Assembly (NCBI GenBank): GCA_905212635.1 | Contig: CAJMFH010000016.1 | Coordinates: 1 to 56,015 of the forward strand | Direction: 5' to 3' | Length of the DNA: 56,015 nucleotides | DNA from: an uncultured Lachnoclostridium sp. | Lineage (GTDB): Bacteria > Bacillota > Clostridia > Lachnospirales > Lachnospiraceae | Shown: positions 34,716 to 43,735 of the stretch, in pieces | Layout of the letters: each line of letters starts with the position of its first letter | Numbering within the stretch: position 1 is the stretch's first letter | The notes under the pieces: generated by a model | What the model was told of the DNA's origin: nothing | Databases searched by the model: none | The model's input: only the letters and a program-made list of their open reading frames with translations | Program-made: the position numbers and the translations under genes

Positions 34716-35361
34716 ATTTCGACTGTTGATTTTCTTTGCCTGTATCGTTTCCATTTTTGCCATTCGGCGGCATATTTCCCTGCTGCCTCTGCTGTTTCGT
34801 CACGGAAACCACATTCTTTCCTTCCGAATCCAGCACCAATGTGACATCGCCCCCAAGATCCAAATCATTAAGAGAGATTTCTGTCGTACTGTCTCCGTCA
34901 TTTTCGTAGAATTTGGTATCGTCCGTGATCGTATAGGTCTTGCTTTCTCCTTTCGGCATTTGTCCGGAAGGCTTTTCTCCATTTCCAATTGCGCCACCAC
35001 TTGCCGCATCCGGATTTTCCGGTGGATTTCCGTCCGGTTTCATGCTTTTGGATGGTCTCTCCGGTGGTTGCTCGCCCTGCGCAGCCTCTTAGTCCGGCTT
35101 CATGCTTTCAGACGGTTTTTCCGGTGGTTGTTCACCAATTCAGATTGCACCACAGCTTGCCGTATCCGGTCTTCCTTCTGAATTACCATCGTTCTTCTGG
35201 AATATTTCCACCGTAATCTCAGAATCCGAAAATGCCGATACCCGTCCACTCACTTCGTCCCCGGCAGATTCCGTTGAATTGCTTCCGCAGCCGCTCAATA
35301 CCAGTGCCGTACAGGCAATCACTGTAAAAATGATACTTCCTTTTGCATGTATTTTTGTCAT
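34714..35361 (-). pseudogene. decayed repeat-containing lipoprotein with two in-frame stops
   Basis: A lipoprotein start (IIFTVIACTALVLSGCGS) opens a 73-residue frame that stops at TGA. The same frame continues to a TAA 16 codons later, and then runs on for 109 residues from the ATG at 35043. Read through, the protein would be about 214 residues, with repeats of the type GEQPPEKPSESMKPD and GEQPPERPSKSMKPD and a C-terminal region YTITDDTKFYENDG. By comparison of internal repeats (GAIGNGE versus GAI-stop-IGE) the first stop replaces a GGA glycine codon. The ribosome binding site is intact, so decay is recent. Role unknown; it lies after the MarR gene. Confidence 0.8.
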
Positions 35362-35444
35362 AACACATTCCTTTCTTTGTTCGCTCCTTAACTACAATAC
35401 ATAGTATAAGAAAAATGCTTGAAAGAAACGTGTATTTCCTGTGT

Positions 35445-35909
35445 TTACTTTGTGTCCTTGTCCAATTCCTTTTCAAATGTTTTGAAAAAGCGCTGTAATA
35501 ATTCAAGCATCCGGATCATATCTTCACGCCCCATCGCTTCCATCGTGCGGTCACCGACGTTACGCATACGTTCGGCACACGATTCATACAATGCCTCTCC
35601 CTCCGGAGAAAGCGCAACATACGAAATCCTTCTGTCTTTTTCACTTGGACTTTTCACAATGTATTTTTTATCTTCCAGCGTCTTTATCATTCTCGAAACA
35701 GCCGGTGATGATACTTCCAAAAAAGATGCCAGTTCACTCAAGGTCAGTTTTCCCATCTCATCCTTTTTGTTATGAATCATATGAAGCATCGCAAATTCAC
35801 TGCGAGACAATCCTTCAAATTGTATGCGGTCACATACTTTTTGAAACATCGCAACATTTTTCAGAAAGATATCCTGTATCTCTTCTGCTCCTTTTCCTGC
35901 TTCTGTCAT
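35445..35909 (-). CDS. MarR-family transcriptional regulator
   Basis: This is a winged-helix regulator with the MarR layout: SRSEFAMLHMIHNKK, LTLSELASFLEVSSPAVSRM as recognition helix and the wing KSPSEKDRRISYVALSPEG. The ATG at 35909 has GGAG eight bases upstream; the frame extends to a TTG at 35933 without a site. It follows porB by 35 bases, so it may be transcribed with the por genes, and it precedes the decayed lipoprotein gene. Ligand and targets are unknown. Confidence 0.9.
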   Translation of the reverse strand: MTEAGKGAEEIQDIFLKNVAMFQKVCDRIQFEGLSRSEFAMLHMIHNKKDEMGKLTLSELASFLEVSSPAVSRMIKTLEDKKYIVKSPSEKDRRISYVALSPEGEALYESCAERMRNVGDRTMEAMGREDMIRMLELLQRFFKTFEKELDKDTK

Positions 35910-35944
35910 TTTCTCATCTCCATGCTTTTCCAATTTCTGTATTT

Positions 35945-36883
35945 TTATGCGTGGCAGCGTTCCAAAAGTTCCTCCCAGCGTCGGTCAACTTCTGCCTGAA
36001 ATGCTGCGATCAGTTCTTCGTTGCCCGGTTTAAACAAGTGTTTAAATCTTCCCTGGCGTTTTAAGAAATCTTCGATTGGAAGTTTTTTCTTTGGCTCATA
36101 GTTCAGAATCCATTTTCCGTCGATTACTTCAAAAAGCGGCCAGTAGCACGTCTCTACAGCGGATTTACAAACATCAATGATATCCGGGGCATCGTAACGC
36201 CATCCACGTGGGCAAGGTGCCATTACATTCAAAAATGCGGCTCCCTCTGTATAGATTGCGCGCTCAGACTTCGTATACAGATCTTTCATATTGCCGATAA
36301 ATGTCGTCTGTCCGACATATGGGATATTGTGTGCCGCCAGAATAGCTGCCAGATCTTTTCTCGTCTGCGGCTTACCCTGGGAAACTTTTCCAGCAGGTGT
36401 CGTCGTGGTATCGGCATACATCGGAGTTGCCGAAGAACGCTGGATTCCCGTATTCATGTAAGCCCCATTATCATAGCAGACATAAACCATGTCATGGCCT
36501 CGCTCCATCGCACCGGAAAGAGACTGGAATCCGATATCATACGTTCCACCGTCTCCACCAAAGGTAATAAATTTATAATCTTCTTTTAATTTTCCTTTTT
36601 TCTTCATAAAGCGGTATGCAGTCTCAACTCCACTCAGTGTCGCTCCTGCATTTTCGAAAGCATTGTGGATGTAACTGTCTTCATACGCGGTATACGGATA
36701 CATGAAAGTGGATACTTCCAGACATCCTGTCGCATTACCGATTACGGCTTTATCTCCCGGATGAAGGGCTTTTAAGACGTTTCTTACGGCAATGGTTCCG
36801 CCACATCCGGCACACATACGATGTCCCGGTGCCAGGCGGTCTTCTCTTTCCTGTATTTCTTTAAAATCAAATTTTGCTTCCAT
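35945..36883 (-). CDS. porB: pyruvate:ferredoxin oxidoreductase, beta subunit
   Basis: PorB carries the thiamine diphosphate site of the four-subunit 2-oxoacid:ferredoxin oxidoreductase that makes acetyl-CoA, CO2 and reduced ferredoxin. CAGCGG near the N-terminus, GNATGCLE, the TPP motif GGDGGTYDIGFQSLSGAMER and YDNGAYMNTGIQ are present. The start at 36883 has GGAGG nine bases upstream and overlaps nothing; an earlier in-frame ATG at 36907 lies inside porA. Pyruvate is the most likely substrate, but 2-ketoisovalerate cannot be excluded by eye. Confidence 0.92.
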   Translation of the reverse strand: MEAKFDFKEIQEREDRLAPGHRMCAGCGGTIAVRNVLKALHPGDKAVIGNATGCLEVSTFMYPYTAYEDSYIHNAFENAGATLSGVETAYRFMKKKGKLKEDYKFITFGGDGGTYDIGFQSLSGAMERGHDMVYVCYDNGAYMNTGIQRSSATPMYADTTTTPAGKVSQGKPQTRKDLAAILAAHNIPYVGQTTFIGNMKDLYTKSERAIYTEGAAFLNVMAPCPRGWRYDAPDIIDVCKSAVETCYWPLFEVIDGKWILNYEPKKKLPIEDFLKRQGRFKHLFKPGNEELIAAFQAEVDRRWEELLERCHA

Positions 36884-36887
36884 CTGT

Positions 36888-38087
36888 TTAATCCTCCATC
36901 TTGTCACGAAGTCCGATATAACGATATGTATTTCCTGCCGTTCCTTCTTCTGCTATCTGCATCAGTTCGCCAAATGTTTCCTCTACCTGTTCTACCGTAA
37001 GATCACGGCCGGACAATCCATAGATGTAATTTACCGTCTCTGCCTGATCTTTATTGCGGTACATTGCCGCCATAAGCTCAGCTCCCAGAGGACCTCCATT
37101 GGCACTGTAACTCTCACAGCGGTCAAAGATTCCTACTGCTTTGCAGCCTTTCAGGGCTTCTGCCATCTCTTTCCCCGGGAATGGACGGAATACACGGACT
37201 TTCAGTAAGCCGACTTTTTTGCCCTCACCGCGCATCTTGTCTACCGCATCTTTGATCGTACCACAGGCGGATCCGATCGCTACGATCGCATATTCTGCAT
37301 CATCTAAGCAATATTCCTCAAACAAGCCAAATCCACGGCCGGTCAATTCACGGAATTCATCTGCCACATCTAAAATGACCTGTTTGGCATTCATCATTGC
37401 CTGTGCCTGCGCACGCTTTGCTTCCATACAATAATTGGAAACTGCGTATGGGCCGACTGCCATCGGCTCTTCCGGATTCAAAAGGAAATGTTCCGGTTCA
37501 TAGATTCCTACAAATTTCTTAACGTCCTCTGTTTCCATCAGGGTAATATTTTCTACTGCATGACTCGTGATAAATCCATCCTGGCAGATCATGATCGGCA
37601 GCATAACATCTTTGTGCTCCGAAATACGGTATGCCTGAATAAAGTTATCATAGGCTTCCTGATTATTTTCCGCATAAATCTGAATCCATCCGGAATCTCT
37701 TGCTCCCATACTGTCAGAATGCTCACTGTTAATATTCAGTGGGCCGGACAACGCACGGTTGACTACTGCCATACAAAGCGGCAGACGATTGGAAGCCGCC
37801 ACATAAAGCACTTCCCACATCAATGCCAGTCCACAGGAAGATGTTGCCGTCAGGGCACGCGCTCCAGCTGCCGAAGCACCAATTGCGGCACTCATCGAAC
37901 TGTGTTCACTTTCTACCGGAATAAATTCCGTATCAATCTCGCCATTGGCGATAAAATTCGATACAAACTGTGGAAGTTCCGTTGAAGGAGTGATTGGGAA
38001 TGCCGGCATGACATCCGGCTCTACCTGTTTAATCGCATGTGCTACGGCTTCATTACCGGACATACGCTCTAAAATACTTTTACCCAT
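36888..38087 (-). CDS. porA: pyruvate:ferredoxin oxidoreductase, alpha subunit
   Basis: The 399-residue subunit starts with SILERMSGNEAVAHAIKQVE, then the pyrimidine-binding region AFPITPSTELPQFV and FIPVESEHSSMSAAIGASAAGAR. The segment NRALSGPLNINSEHSDSMGARDSG is typical of PorA. GGAGG is placed 11 bases before the ATG and within the end of porD. It lies in the order porG-porD-porA-porB, the usual one for heterotetrameric enzymes. Many Clostridia use the single-chain Nifj-type PFOR instead or as well. Confidence 0.93.
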   Translation of the reverse strand: MGKSILERMSGNEAVAHAIKQVEPDVMPAFPITPSTELPQFVSNFIANGEIDTEFIPVESEHSSMSAAIGASAAGARALTATSSCGLALMWEVLYVAASNRLPLCMAVVNRALSGPLNINSEHSDSMGARDSGWIQIYAENNQEAYDNFIQAYRISEHKDVMLPIMICQDGFITSHAVENITLMETEDVKKFVGIYEPEHFLLNPEEPMAVGPYAVSNYCMEAKRAQAQAMMNAKQVILDVADEFRELTGRGFGLFEEYCLDDAEYAIVAIGSACGTIKDAVDKMRGEGKKVGLLKVRVFRPFPGKEMAEALKGCKAVGIFDRCESYSANGGPLGAELMAAMYRNKDQAETVNYIYGLSGRDLTVEQVEETFGELMQIAEEGTAGNTYRYIGLRDKMED

Positions 38088-38088
38088 T

Positions 38089-38397
38089 TTATTTGCCCTC
38101 CTTCATCGTAATTGCGTCAAACGGGCATGCTTTTACGCAGATTGCACATCCCTTGCAGTGTTTCAGATCAAATTCGCCGCGTTCTCCACCGGAAACCGGA
38201 ATGGCACTATCCGGGCAGTATGGCACGCACAGCAGGCACTGTTTGCATTTTACCGCATCAAATACCGGCGTATTGACTCTCCATTCCCCGGTCTCAAAAT
38301 CCTTGGATGTCGCAGATTCATAAATCTGAAGTCCCGGGGTAAGATCCTGCCACGCAGCACCTTCATGTATTTCTTTTGCATGTATTATATTACTCAT
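38089..38397 (-). CDS. porD: pyruvate:ferredoxin oxidoreductase, delta (ferredoxin-like) subunit
   Basis: PorD carries two 4Fe-4S clusters that pass electrons to ferredoxin. The motifs CKQCLLCVPYCPDSAI and CKGCAICVKACPFDAI are both complete. The start at 38397 overlaps the porG stop (ATGAGTAA), with GGAG just upstream; the longer frame to 38469 lies within porG and is rejected. The protein is then 102 residues, the normal size. Confidence 0.95.
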   Translation of the reverse strand: MSNIIHAKEIHEGAAWQDLTPGLQIYESATSKDFETGEWRVNTPVFDAVKCKQCLLCVPYCPDSAIPVSGGERGEFDLKHCKGCAICVKACPFDAITMKEGK

Positions 38398-38971
38398 CTC
38401 CACGTACCTCCTGCATTGCCAGACGAAGTGCCTGCATATTTCCTTCGAGCACTTCCGGTTTTTTTGCAAATTTATGACTCAGGGAAGCTTCCATCTCTTT
38501 GATAAAGTTCTCTTCTTCCATAATCTTGGATATCTTAACAATCGCAGCTAACATCGGGGTATTTGGAAAATATTTTCCAAGCGTTTTCATACATACCTCT
38601 CTGGCATCAATCGTATAAACCCGACCTTTGTATCCGCCGAGCAGCGAACGGATCTCATCGCTTGTCTTTGCGGTATTTACTAAAATTGCGCCATCCTCTT
38701 TCAATCCTTCTGTTACATGAACGGAATGAAGCAGTGTCTCATCGACAACAACCACATAATCCGGATCATAAATGTTGGAATGTACACGAATCTCTGTATC
38801 GCTGATACGGTCATATGCCGTGATGGGCGCACCCATTCGCTCCGGACCATATTCCGGAAATCCCTGTACATGTTTTCCTGTCTTAAACGCAACATCAGCA
38901 AGTAGAAGAGCTGCGGTCTTAGCACCCTGTCCACCTCTTCCATGCCAGCGAAATTCTGTTAGCTCACTCAT
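38390..38971 (-). CDS. porG: pyruvate:ferredoxin oxidoreductase, gamma subunit
   Basis: The 193-residue gamma subunit has the characteristic start TEFRWHGRGGQGAKTAALLL, then GPERMGAPITAYDRIS and FPNTPMLAAIVKIS. It is the first gene of the por operon and overlaps porD by 8 bases. A strong promoter lies about 100 bases upstream. Confidence 0.94.
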   Translation of the reverse strand: MSELTEFRWHGRGGQGAKTAALLLADVAFKTGKHVQGFPEYGPERMGAPITAYDRISDTEIRVHSNIYDPDYVVVVDETLLHSVHVTEGLKEDGAILVNTAKTSDEIRSLLGGYKGRVYTIDAREVCMKTLGKYFPNTPMLAAIVKISKIMEEENFIKEMEASLSHKFAKKPEVLEGNMQALRLAMQEVRGDE

Positions 38972-39068
38972 GGTTAGTTCTCACTTTCTTTTTAATTCTA
39001 TATGTACGAATGCCAGAGGCATCATAAAATAATAGCGCCATCTTATTGATAAAATGACACTATTAAAA

Positions 39069-39097
39069 ATTATAATATGAAATTCTATTCTTGTAAA
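39069..39097 (-). promoter_or_regulatory. promoter of the por operon
   Basis: TTTACA (39092-39097), 17 bp, TATAAT (39069-39074) on the minus strand. The -35 lies inside the end of the histidine kinase gene, so por transcription is separate from the two-component system. Confidence 0.8.
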
Positions 39098-40422
39098 GTA
39101 TTTTTTGGAAATATCACGGTAATCGTGGTACCTTTTCCCAGTTCACTGGAAAGATCAATCTTCGCATTATGCTTTGCTACGATATGTTTTACGATGGCAA
39201 GTCCCAGTCCGGTTCCTCCGGTCTGTTTCGAACGGCTCTTATCTACGCGGTAAAACCGTTCAAACACACGATCCGTACTTTTCTGCGGAATTCCGATACC
39301 GGTATCTTTTACCTGTAGTTTTACGCAATCTTCCTCATTTTTCAAAATCACCTTTACGCTGCCGTCTACTTTATTGTAACGAATCGCATTGTCACAAAGA
39401 TTGTATAATAATTCTTCCATCATTCCCTTATTGGCGCACACATGGCAGGAACTTCCAAAAAGAGAAAGAAACACCTGATGTTTTTCGGCATTGATCTGAA
39501 GCATACTGACACAGTTTTCTGCCAATTCATACAGATCAACATCCTCAAATTCAATCGTTTTCTCTGTCATATCCAGCTCGGACAAACGTATCGTATCATT
39601 GATCAATGTCAACAGACGTTTAGAATTGCGGTGAATCTCTTTGGCAAACCTTCTTACATCATCATCTGCTGCCATCCCGTTTTCGATCAATTCCGCATAA
39701 CCGGAGATGGAGGTCAGCGGCGTTTTTAATTCATGGGACACATTTGCCGTAAATACCTGCCGCATTTTCGCACTCTTCATAATGTCTTCGTGCTGTGTTT
39801 TTATTTTTCGGATAAACGGAACAAGTTCTTTGTAGCCATTTTCTTCCTCAATAGAATCCATATCCTCCGCCATCCGCTGAATCGGCTTAATAATACTTTT
39901 TGCAAAGAGAAGGGTCATGATCCAGCTCACAACAAAGATCAGTGCAATGATGGCAATGATCTCCGGCAGGATTTCAAGCAAAATGCTGTAAATGCTATCC
40001 GATTCTTTTCCCACGCGCAGAACCGTACCATCCGGTCTCCGCAGCGCATAATAAAACGTATTTTTCGCCAAGGTATCGGAATGCCTTACGCAGCTTCCCT
40101 CTCCCGTTTCCAGTGCATCATCAATCTCCGGACGGTCCTTATGGTTATCCATCTGTTTTGTGTCTGCGAAATTATCAAATATTACATTTCCTTCTTTGTC
40201 TACGATCGTTACCCGAAGATTTTCAAAATTCATCTTCTTCACCATTTCAGATTCGTTATCCGATGTCTCAAGTGCGTTTTCCAGAATGCCGGCATTATTT
40301 TGCAAGCTTTCACTTACTTCCTCACATAACAACTGATAAAAAATGAAACTAAACAGTATAACCATCAATGTGATAATAATGGCCGACACAAGCAAAAAGG
40401 TATGGTTTAATCGTTTTTTCAT
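39085..40422 (-). CDS. PhoR-like sensor histidine kinase
   Basis: Two membrane segments (residues 8-32 and about 152-175) bracket an extracytoplasmic sensor domain of roughly 115 residues. A HAMP-like linker leads to the dimerisation helix with the phosphorylated His230 (VSHELKTPLTS). The ATP-binding N, G1 and G2 boxes follow (LLYNLCDNAIRYN, DTGIGIP, GGTGLGLAIVK). It overlaps the response regulator stop by 4 bases, so the two are coupled. The PHO-box-like repeat upstream of the pair suggests phosphate sensing, but no pst or phoU genes are adjacent. Confidence 0.92.
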   Translation of the reverse strand: MKKRLNHTFLLVSAIIITLMVILFSFIFYQLLCEEVSESLQNNAGILENALETSDNESEMVKKMNFENLRVTIVDKEGNVIFDNFADTKQMDNHKDRPEIDDALETGEGSCVRHSDTLAKNTFYYALRRPDGTVLRVGKESDSIYSILLEILPEIIAIIALIFVVSWIMTLLFAKSIIKPIQRMAEDMDSIEEENGYKELVPFIRKIKTQHEDIMKSAKMRQVFTANVSHELKTPLTSISGYAELIENGMAADDDVRRFAKEIHRNSKRLLTLINDTIRLSELDMTEKTIEFEDVDLYELAENCVSMLQINAEKHQVFLSLFGSSCHVCANKGMMEELLYNLCDNAIRYNKVDGSVKVILKNEEDCVKLQVKDTGIGIPQKSTDRVFERFYRVDKSRSKQTGGTGLGLAIVKHIVAKHNAKIDLSSELGKGTTITVIFPKNTLQE

Positions 40423-41090
40423 TCGAGAACATACCCCACATTCCGGACAGTTTTGATCCGAGTCCCCTCTTCGCCCAGTTTTTTTCGAAGGGTTTTAATG
40501 TGCATATCCAATGTTCTGGATTCTCCTTCATAATCAGTTCCCCAGACACGGTCCATAATGCGGTCACGTGTCAAAACGATTCCGACATTCTGCATCATCA
40601 TCTTGAGAAGTTCAAACTCTTTGTAAGTCAATTCGCATAACCGGTTTCCGACATATACGCAGTGCTTTTCATTGTCAATCTGAATTTTTCCCAGTGCCAG
40701 CGTCTTTTCTTCGCTTGCTGCATTGCTCCTTCGCAGGAGTGCTTTCACACGGGAGATCAATTCCATCACCCCAAATGGTTTGGCAAGATAATCATCCGCT
40801 CCCATGTCAAGCCCTTTTACTTTATCAATTTCTGATGTCTTTGCCGACACAAAGATCACAGGTATTTTTTTCGTATCCGGAACAGTCCTCACCTTTTTTA
40901 AGATAGATAATCCATCTAAATCCGGAAGCATCACATCAAGAAGGATCAAATCCGGCGTCTTTTCTGACAATTTTGCAAAAAAGTCCTTCGCATTTCCAAA
41001 TCCTTCCACTCTGTATCCGCTGTTCTTAAGGGCAAACATCTCAATTTCCTGAATATTTACGTCATCTTCGACTACATAGATCAGTGCCAT
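40419..41090 (-). CDS. PhoB/OmpR-family response regulator
   Basis: The receiver domain has the acidic pair VVEDD and phospho-acceptor Asp52 (LILLDVMLPDLDG), with the switch Lys in YLAKPFG. The C-terminal winged helix carries LTYKEFELLKMMMQN and the recognition helix SRTLDMHIKTLRKKLGE. The 223-residue length is standard. It precedes its kinase in one transcript. The promoter region carries TTTACA direct repeats with an 11-bp period, as in PhoP/PhoB sites, which hints at autoregulation. Confidence 0.93.
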   Translation of the reverse strand: MALIYVVEDDVNIQEIEMFALKNSGYRVEGFGNAKDFFAKLSEKTPDLILLDVMLPDLDGLSILKKVRTVPDTKKIPVIFVSAKTSEIDKVKGLDMGADDYLAKPFGVMELISRVKALLRRSNAASEEKTLALGKIQIDNEKHCVYVGNRLCELTYKEFELLKMMMQNVGIVLTRDRIMDRVWGTDYEGESRTLDMHIKTLRKKLGEEGTRIKTVRNVGYVLE

Positions 41091-41154
41091 CTTTGGTCAT
41101 CTCCTTTTCCTTGTGTTACTATAGCATTCTTTTGTAAAACAAGTTAGAAACCCA

Positions 41155-41171
41155 TGTAAAATCCATGTAAA
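41155..41171 (-). promoter_or_regulatory. PHO-box-like direct repeat upstream of the response regulator
   Basis: On the minus strand TTTACATGGATTTTACATGG places two TTTACA hexamers 11 bp apart (41166-41171 and 41155-41160). A poorer third copy may follow. PhoP/PhoB sites in Firmicutes consist of TT(A/T/C)ACA repeats with this period. A TATAGT -10 lies nearer the start codon. Confidence 0.5.
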
Positions 41172-41176
41172 ATATT

Positions 41177-42874
41177 TTAAAGAGTGACGCCAAATCCAAG
41201 GATAGTAAAGGCTTTTTCCTCATCGCCCGGATGCATCACAATTTTTACAACGTGTTTTGCCGACTCCGTTTCATTCAAAATGATCTGCGGATTGCAATGA
41301 TTCCATCCATTCACAAGCGGATCTGCCGTAAGAGCCAGTTTGTCATCCACATAAATATCCGCTTTTCCAAATTTTGGTGTTCCGGAATCTTTCGACACAA
41401 GCACGATATTTCTCGCCGTAATCTCCATAACAAATTCCGCATCCGTCGTCTCATACGCTTTCGCCCAGCCATTTTCCAGCACCGGAGAAGCCTGGCTGCT
41501 CAGATTTCTTTCTACGTATTGGATTTCGGTATCTTTATGATCAAATCCCTTATGGGAAACCGTTCCGTACTGCTCAATATTGGTCGAATCCACCAATATG
41601 ATATTTTCAAATTCCGCGCCTTTTACCGGCTTCACACTGAAATCGCTGTCGTTTTCCGGCATCGGTGCTTTCGCTGCCTGCTCAAACAGACCGATCAGGC
41701 AGTCCGCCATAATACGATGTCCATCATTGGTTGGATGAAAAATATCATAAAAATACTGTCTCTTTGTCACAACCGTATTTTCAGAAAACTGTGGTACGAC
41801 AGCCGCTTTTACACTCACCATCGGAAGGTCATAATTCTTTCCAATCGGTACGAGACGGTCTTCCAGGTTCCATTCACTCATAAATACCGCAAAATTAAGG
41901 ATAACGGCTGGTTTATTATCCGCATTGGCAATCTTGCGCACAAGGCTTTCAAAACTTACCCCCTCGGTCTCATCCCCTTCATCGTTTACGGCAAATTCCA
42001 CAATGACAACGTCCGGTTTGATTTTTCCATAATCTGTCACTTCTTTTTCATAACGAATCATACCGAGTTCGGACGGAGTTCCTCCGACACCGGCCTTTAC
42101 AAATGTCACATGTGCACCGTCATCCGGCGTAAAATGCTCGCAAAAGCCACGATAAGACAAGTATGCATACGATTTGTTCTCAATCGGTTTTGCACCGGCT
42201 CCCTGTGTGATTGAACCACCAATATACGCGATCGTTACGTCTTCTCCCCGCTGTGCCTTTTCAATCGCTGTTTTCAGCCGTTTTACATTTCCAAGATTTA
42301 ACAGGGATCTGTCAATCATCTTCTGATAGGCTTCCGAAGCAAAATCAATCGGCGGATCCACCTGAATCTCCGGCACCTGATAGCCATCATTCAGATAGAA
42401 TTTGAGCGTTACACTGGCACTCTTGCAGTCCTTCGGAAAATCAAAATCGAATTCTCCAATAATGTCATCCATCTCATTGACCGGCACCTGCGCGAGTTCG
42501 ATCAGAACCTCTTCGCCGTTGCATGGGCATTTCGCCGTAATATTGCTTCCGGTAACGTATTTATCCTCTTTTCCATAACAGTTGATCGTAAAATCGATAA
42601 AACTGCTTTTTTCTGCTTCTTCATGTGCCGTAATGCTGACACCGATACTATGTACAAGTTTGCGGATTCCCTCGAAAGATTCTAACAGTTTTAGAATATC
42701 TTCGTCCACTTCTCCGCAGATTCCTTTTACCTGCTCAACCAGACGCCCTTCCATGTAGTTGGTATCCCGGCAGCTTCCATCCCTTCCCGGCAGCCCCGCA
42801 ATATCCTTATCTAACATCAAATACAAACTTGGTCTTTTTTTTGTAGGGTCTTTTGGTGCTTTTGGTCCTCTCAT
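41177..42874 (-). CDS. SGNH/GDSL hydrolase, probable carbohydrate acetylesterase
   Basis: The 565-residue cytoplasmic protein has an N-terminal beta-rich region of about 200 residues, then an SGNH hydrolase domain. Block I is YIGGSITQG with nucleophile Ser221. The mid blocks are VGGTPSELG and VIVEFAVNDEGDE, and block V is DIFHPTNDGHRI with the catalytic Asp/His. A C-terminal beta-sandwich of about 120 residues closes the chain. Such three-part proteins are often carbohydrate acetylesterases; acetylated xylo-oligosaccharides would suit this genome, although the gene lies outside the xylan locus and in a transcript with mscS and rlmH. Start: AAAGGAG before the ATG. Confidence 0.8.
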   Translation of the reverse strand: MRGPKAPKDPTKKRPSLYLMLDKDIAGLPGRDGSCRDTNYMEGRLVEQVKGICGEVDEDILKLLESFEGIRKLVHSIGVSITAHEEAEKSSFIDFTINCYGKEDKYVTGSNITAKCPCNGEEVLIELAQVPVNEMDDIIGEFDFDFPKDCKSASVTLKFYLNDGYQVPEIQVDPPIDFASEAYQKMIDRSLLNLGNVKRLKTAIEKAQRGEDVTIAYIGGSITQGAGAKPIENKSYAYLSYRGFCEHFTPDDGAHVTFVKAGVGGTPSELGMIRYEKEVTDYGKIKPDVVIVEFAVNDEGDETEGVSFESLVRKIANADNKPAVILNFAVFMSEWNLEDRLVPIGKNYDLPMVSVKAAVVPQFSENTVVTKRQYFYDIFHPTNDGHRIMADCLIGLFEQAAKAPMPENDSDFSVKPVKGAEFENIILVDSTNIEQYGTVSHKGFDHKDTEIQYVERNLSSQASPVLENGWAKAYETTDAEFVMEITARNIVLVSKDSGTPKFGKADIYVDDKLALTADPLVNGWNHCNPQIILNETESAKHVVKIVMHPGDEEKAFTILGFGVTL

Positions 42875-42887
42875 TTTCTAATCTCCT

Positions 42888-43721
42888 TTAATTTTCATTA
42901 CTATTTTTTGCAGTTTCCTGCTTTACTGTCACATCCAATTGATTAAACGGAATCTCAATTCCTTCTTCATCAAATCTGAGTTTGATCTGTTCCAACATCC
43001 GCCAGCGCACCGGCCAGTAATTTTCCTTTTTTACCCAGACATGCACTGCCATATCGACAGAACTACTGTTAAGGGCACCGACGACAACATCGACCGGCTC
43101 GCCGGTAAGAATCTCTTCCTGATCTTTGATAATGTCCTGTAACACTCGGCGTACCTGCTGTAAATCTGCATCGTAACTGACTCCGACCTCCAGATCAATC
43201 CGTCGTTTATCCTGATTCGTCACATTAATAATGTTTGAATCCGCTAACTTTCCGTTGGGAAGAACTACGGTCTTATTGTCAACCATCTGTAATTTTGTGT
43301 ATACAATATCGATTCCAATGACCGTTCCTTCCAAATCTCCGACAACGATATAATCCCCGACCACAAATGGTTTCATCATCAGGATCAATACCCCGCCGGC
43401 AAAATTTGCCAAGCTTCCTTGAAGAGCAAGTCCCACGGCAAGTCCTGCAGAGCCTAACAGTGCAATGATCGAACTTGTGGCAAATCCAAGGAACTGACAC
43501 AAAATCAGAATCAGCACCGCATACAACGCAAATTTGATAATGGACAGCAGAAAATGAGCAACGCCCTCTTCCATGCTGCTTTTATCAAATGAGGCACGAA
43601 GCAGTTTCAATAACAGCTTGATGATTTTTTCCCCGATGACAAATAAGATGAGCGCGATAATGATATGCAGTGCCGCATCCACAACGGTCGGTATTTTATC
43701 TGTAAAATAAGAAAGTGTCAT
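42888..43721 (-). CDS. small-conductance mechanosensitive channel (MscS family)
   Basis: The 277-residue channel releases solutes on hypo-osmotic shock. Three membrane helices occupy residues 12-120. TM3 carries the small-residue pattern SAGLAVGLALQGSLANFAGGVLI that lines the pore. The beta domain follows (PFVVGDYIVVGDLEGTVIGI, VLPNGKLADSNIINVT). The C-terminal cytoplasmic domain ends in a charged tail. It lies 14 bases after rlmH and 13 before the SGNH esterase gene, in one transcript. Confidence 0.93.
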   Translation of the reverse strand: MTLSYFTDKIPTVVDAALHIIIALILFVIGEKIIKLLLKLLRASFDKSSMEEGVAHFLLSIIKFALYAVLILILCQFLGFATSSIIALLGSAGLAVGLALQGSLANFAGGVLILMMKPFVVGDYIVVGDLEGTVIGIDIVYTKLQMVDNKTVVLPNGKLADSNIINVTNQDKRRIDLEVGVSYDADLQQVRRVLQDIIKDQEEILTGEPVDVVVGALNSSSVDMAVHVWVKKENYWPVRWRMLEQIKLRFDEEGIEIPFNQLDVTVKQETAKNSNEN

Positions 43722-43735
43722 TTTTCTCCCTCTTT

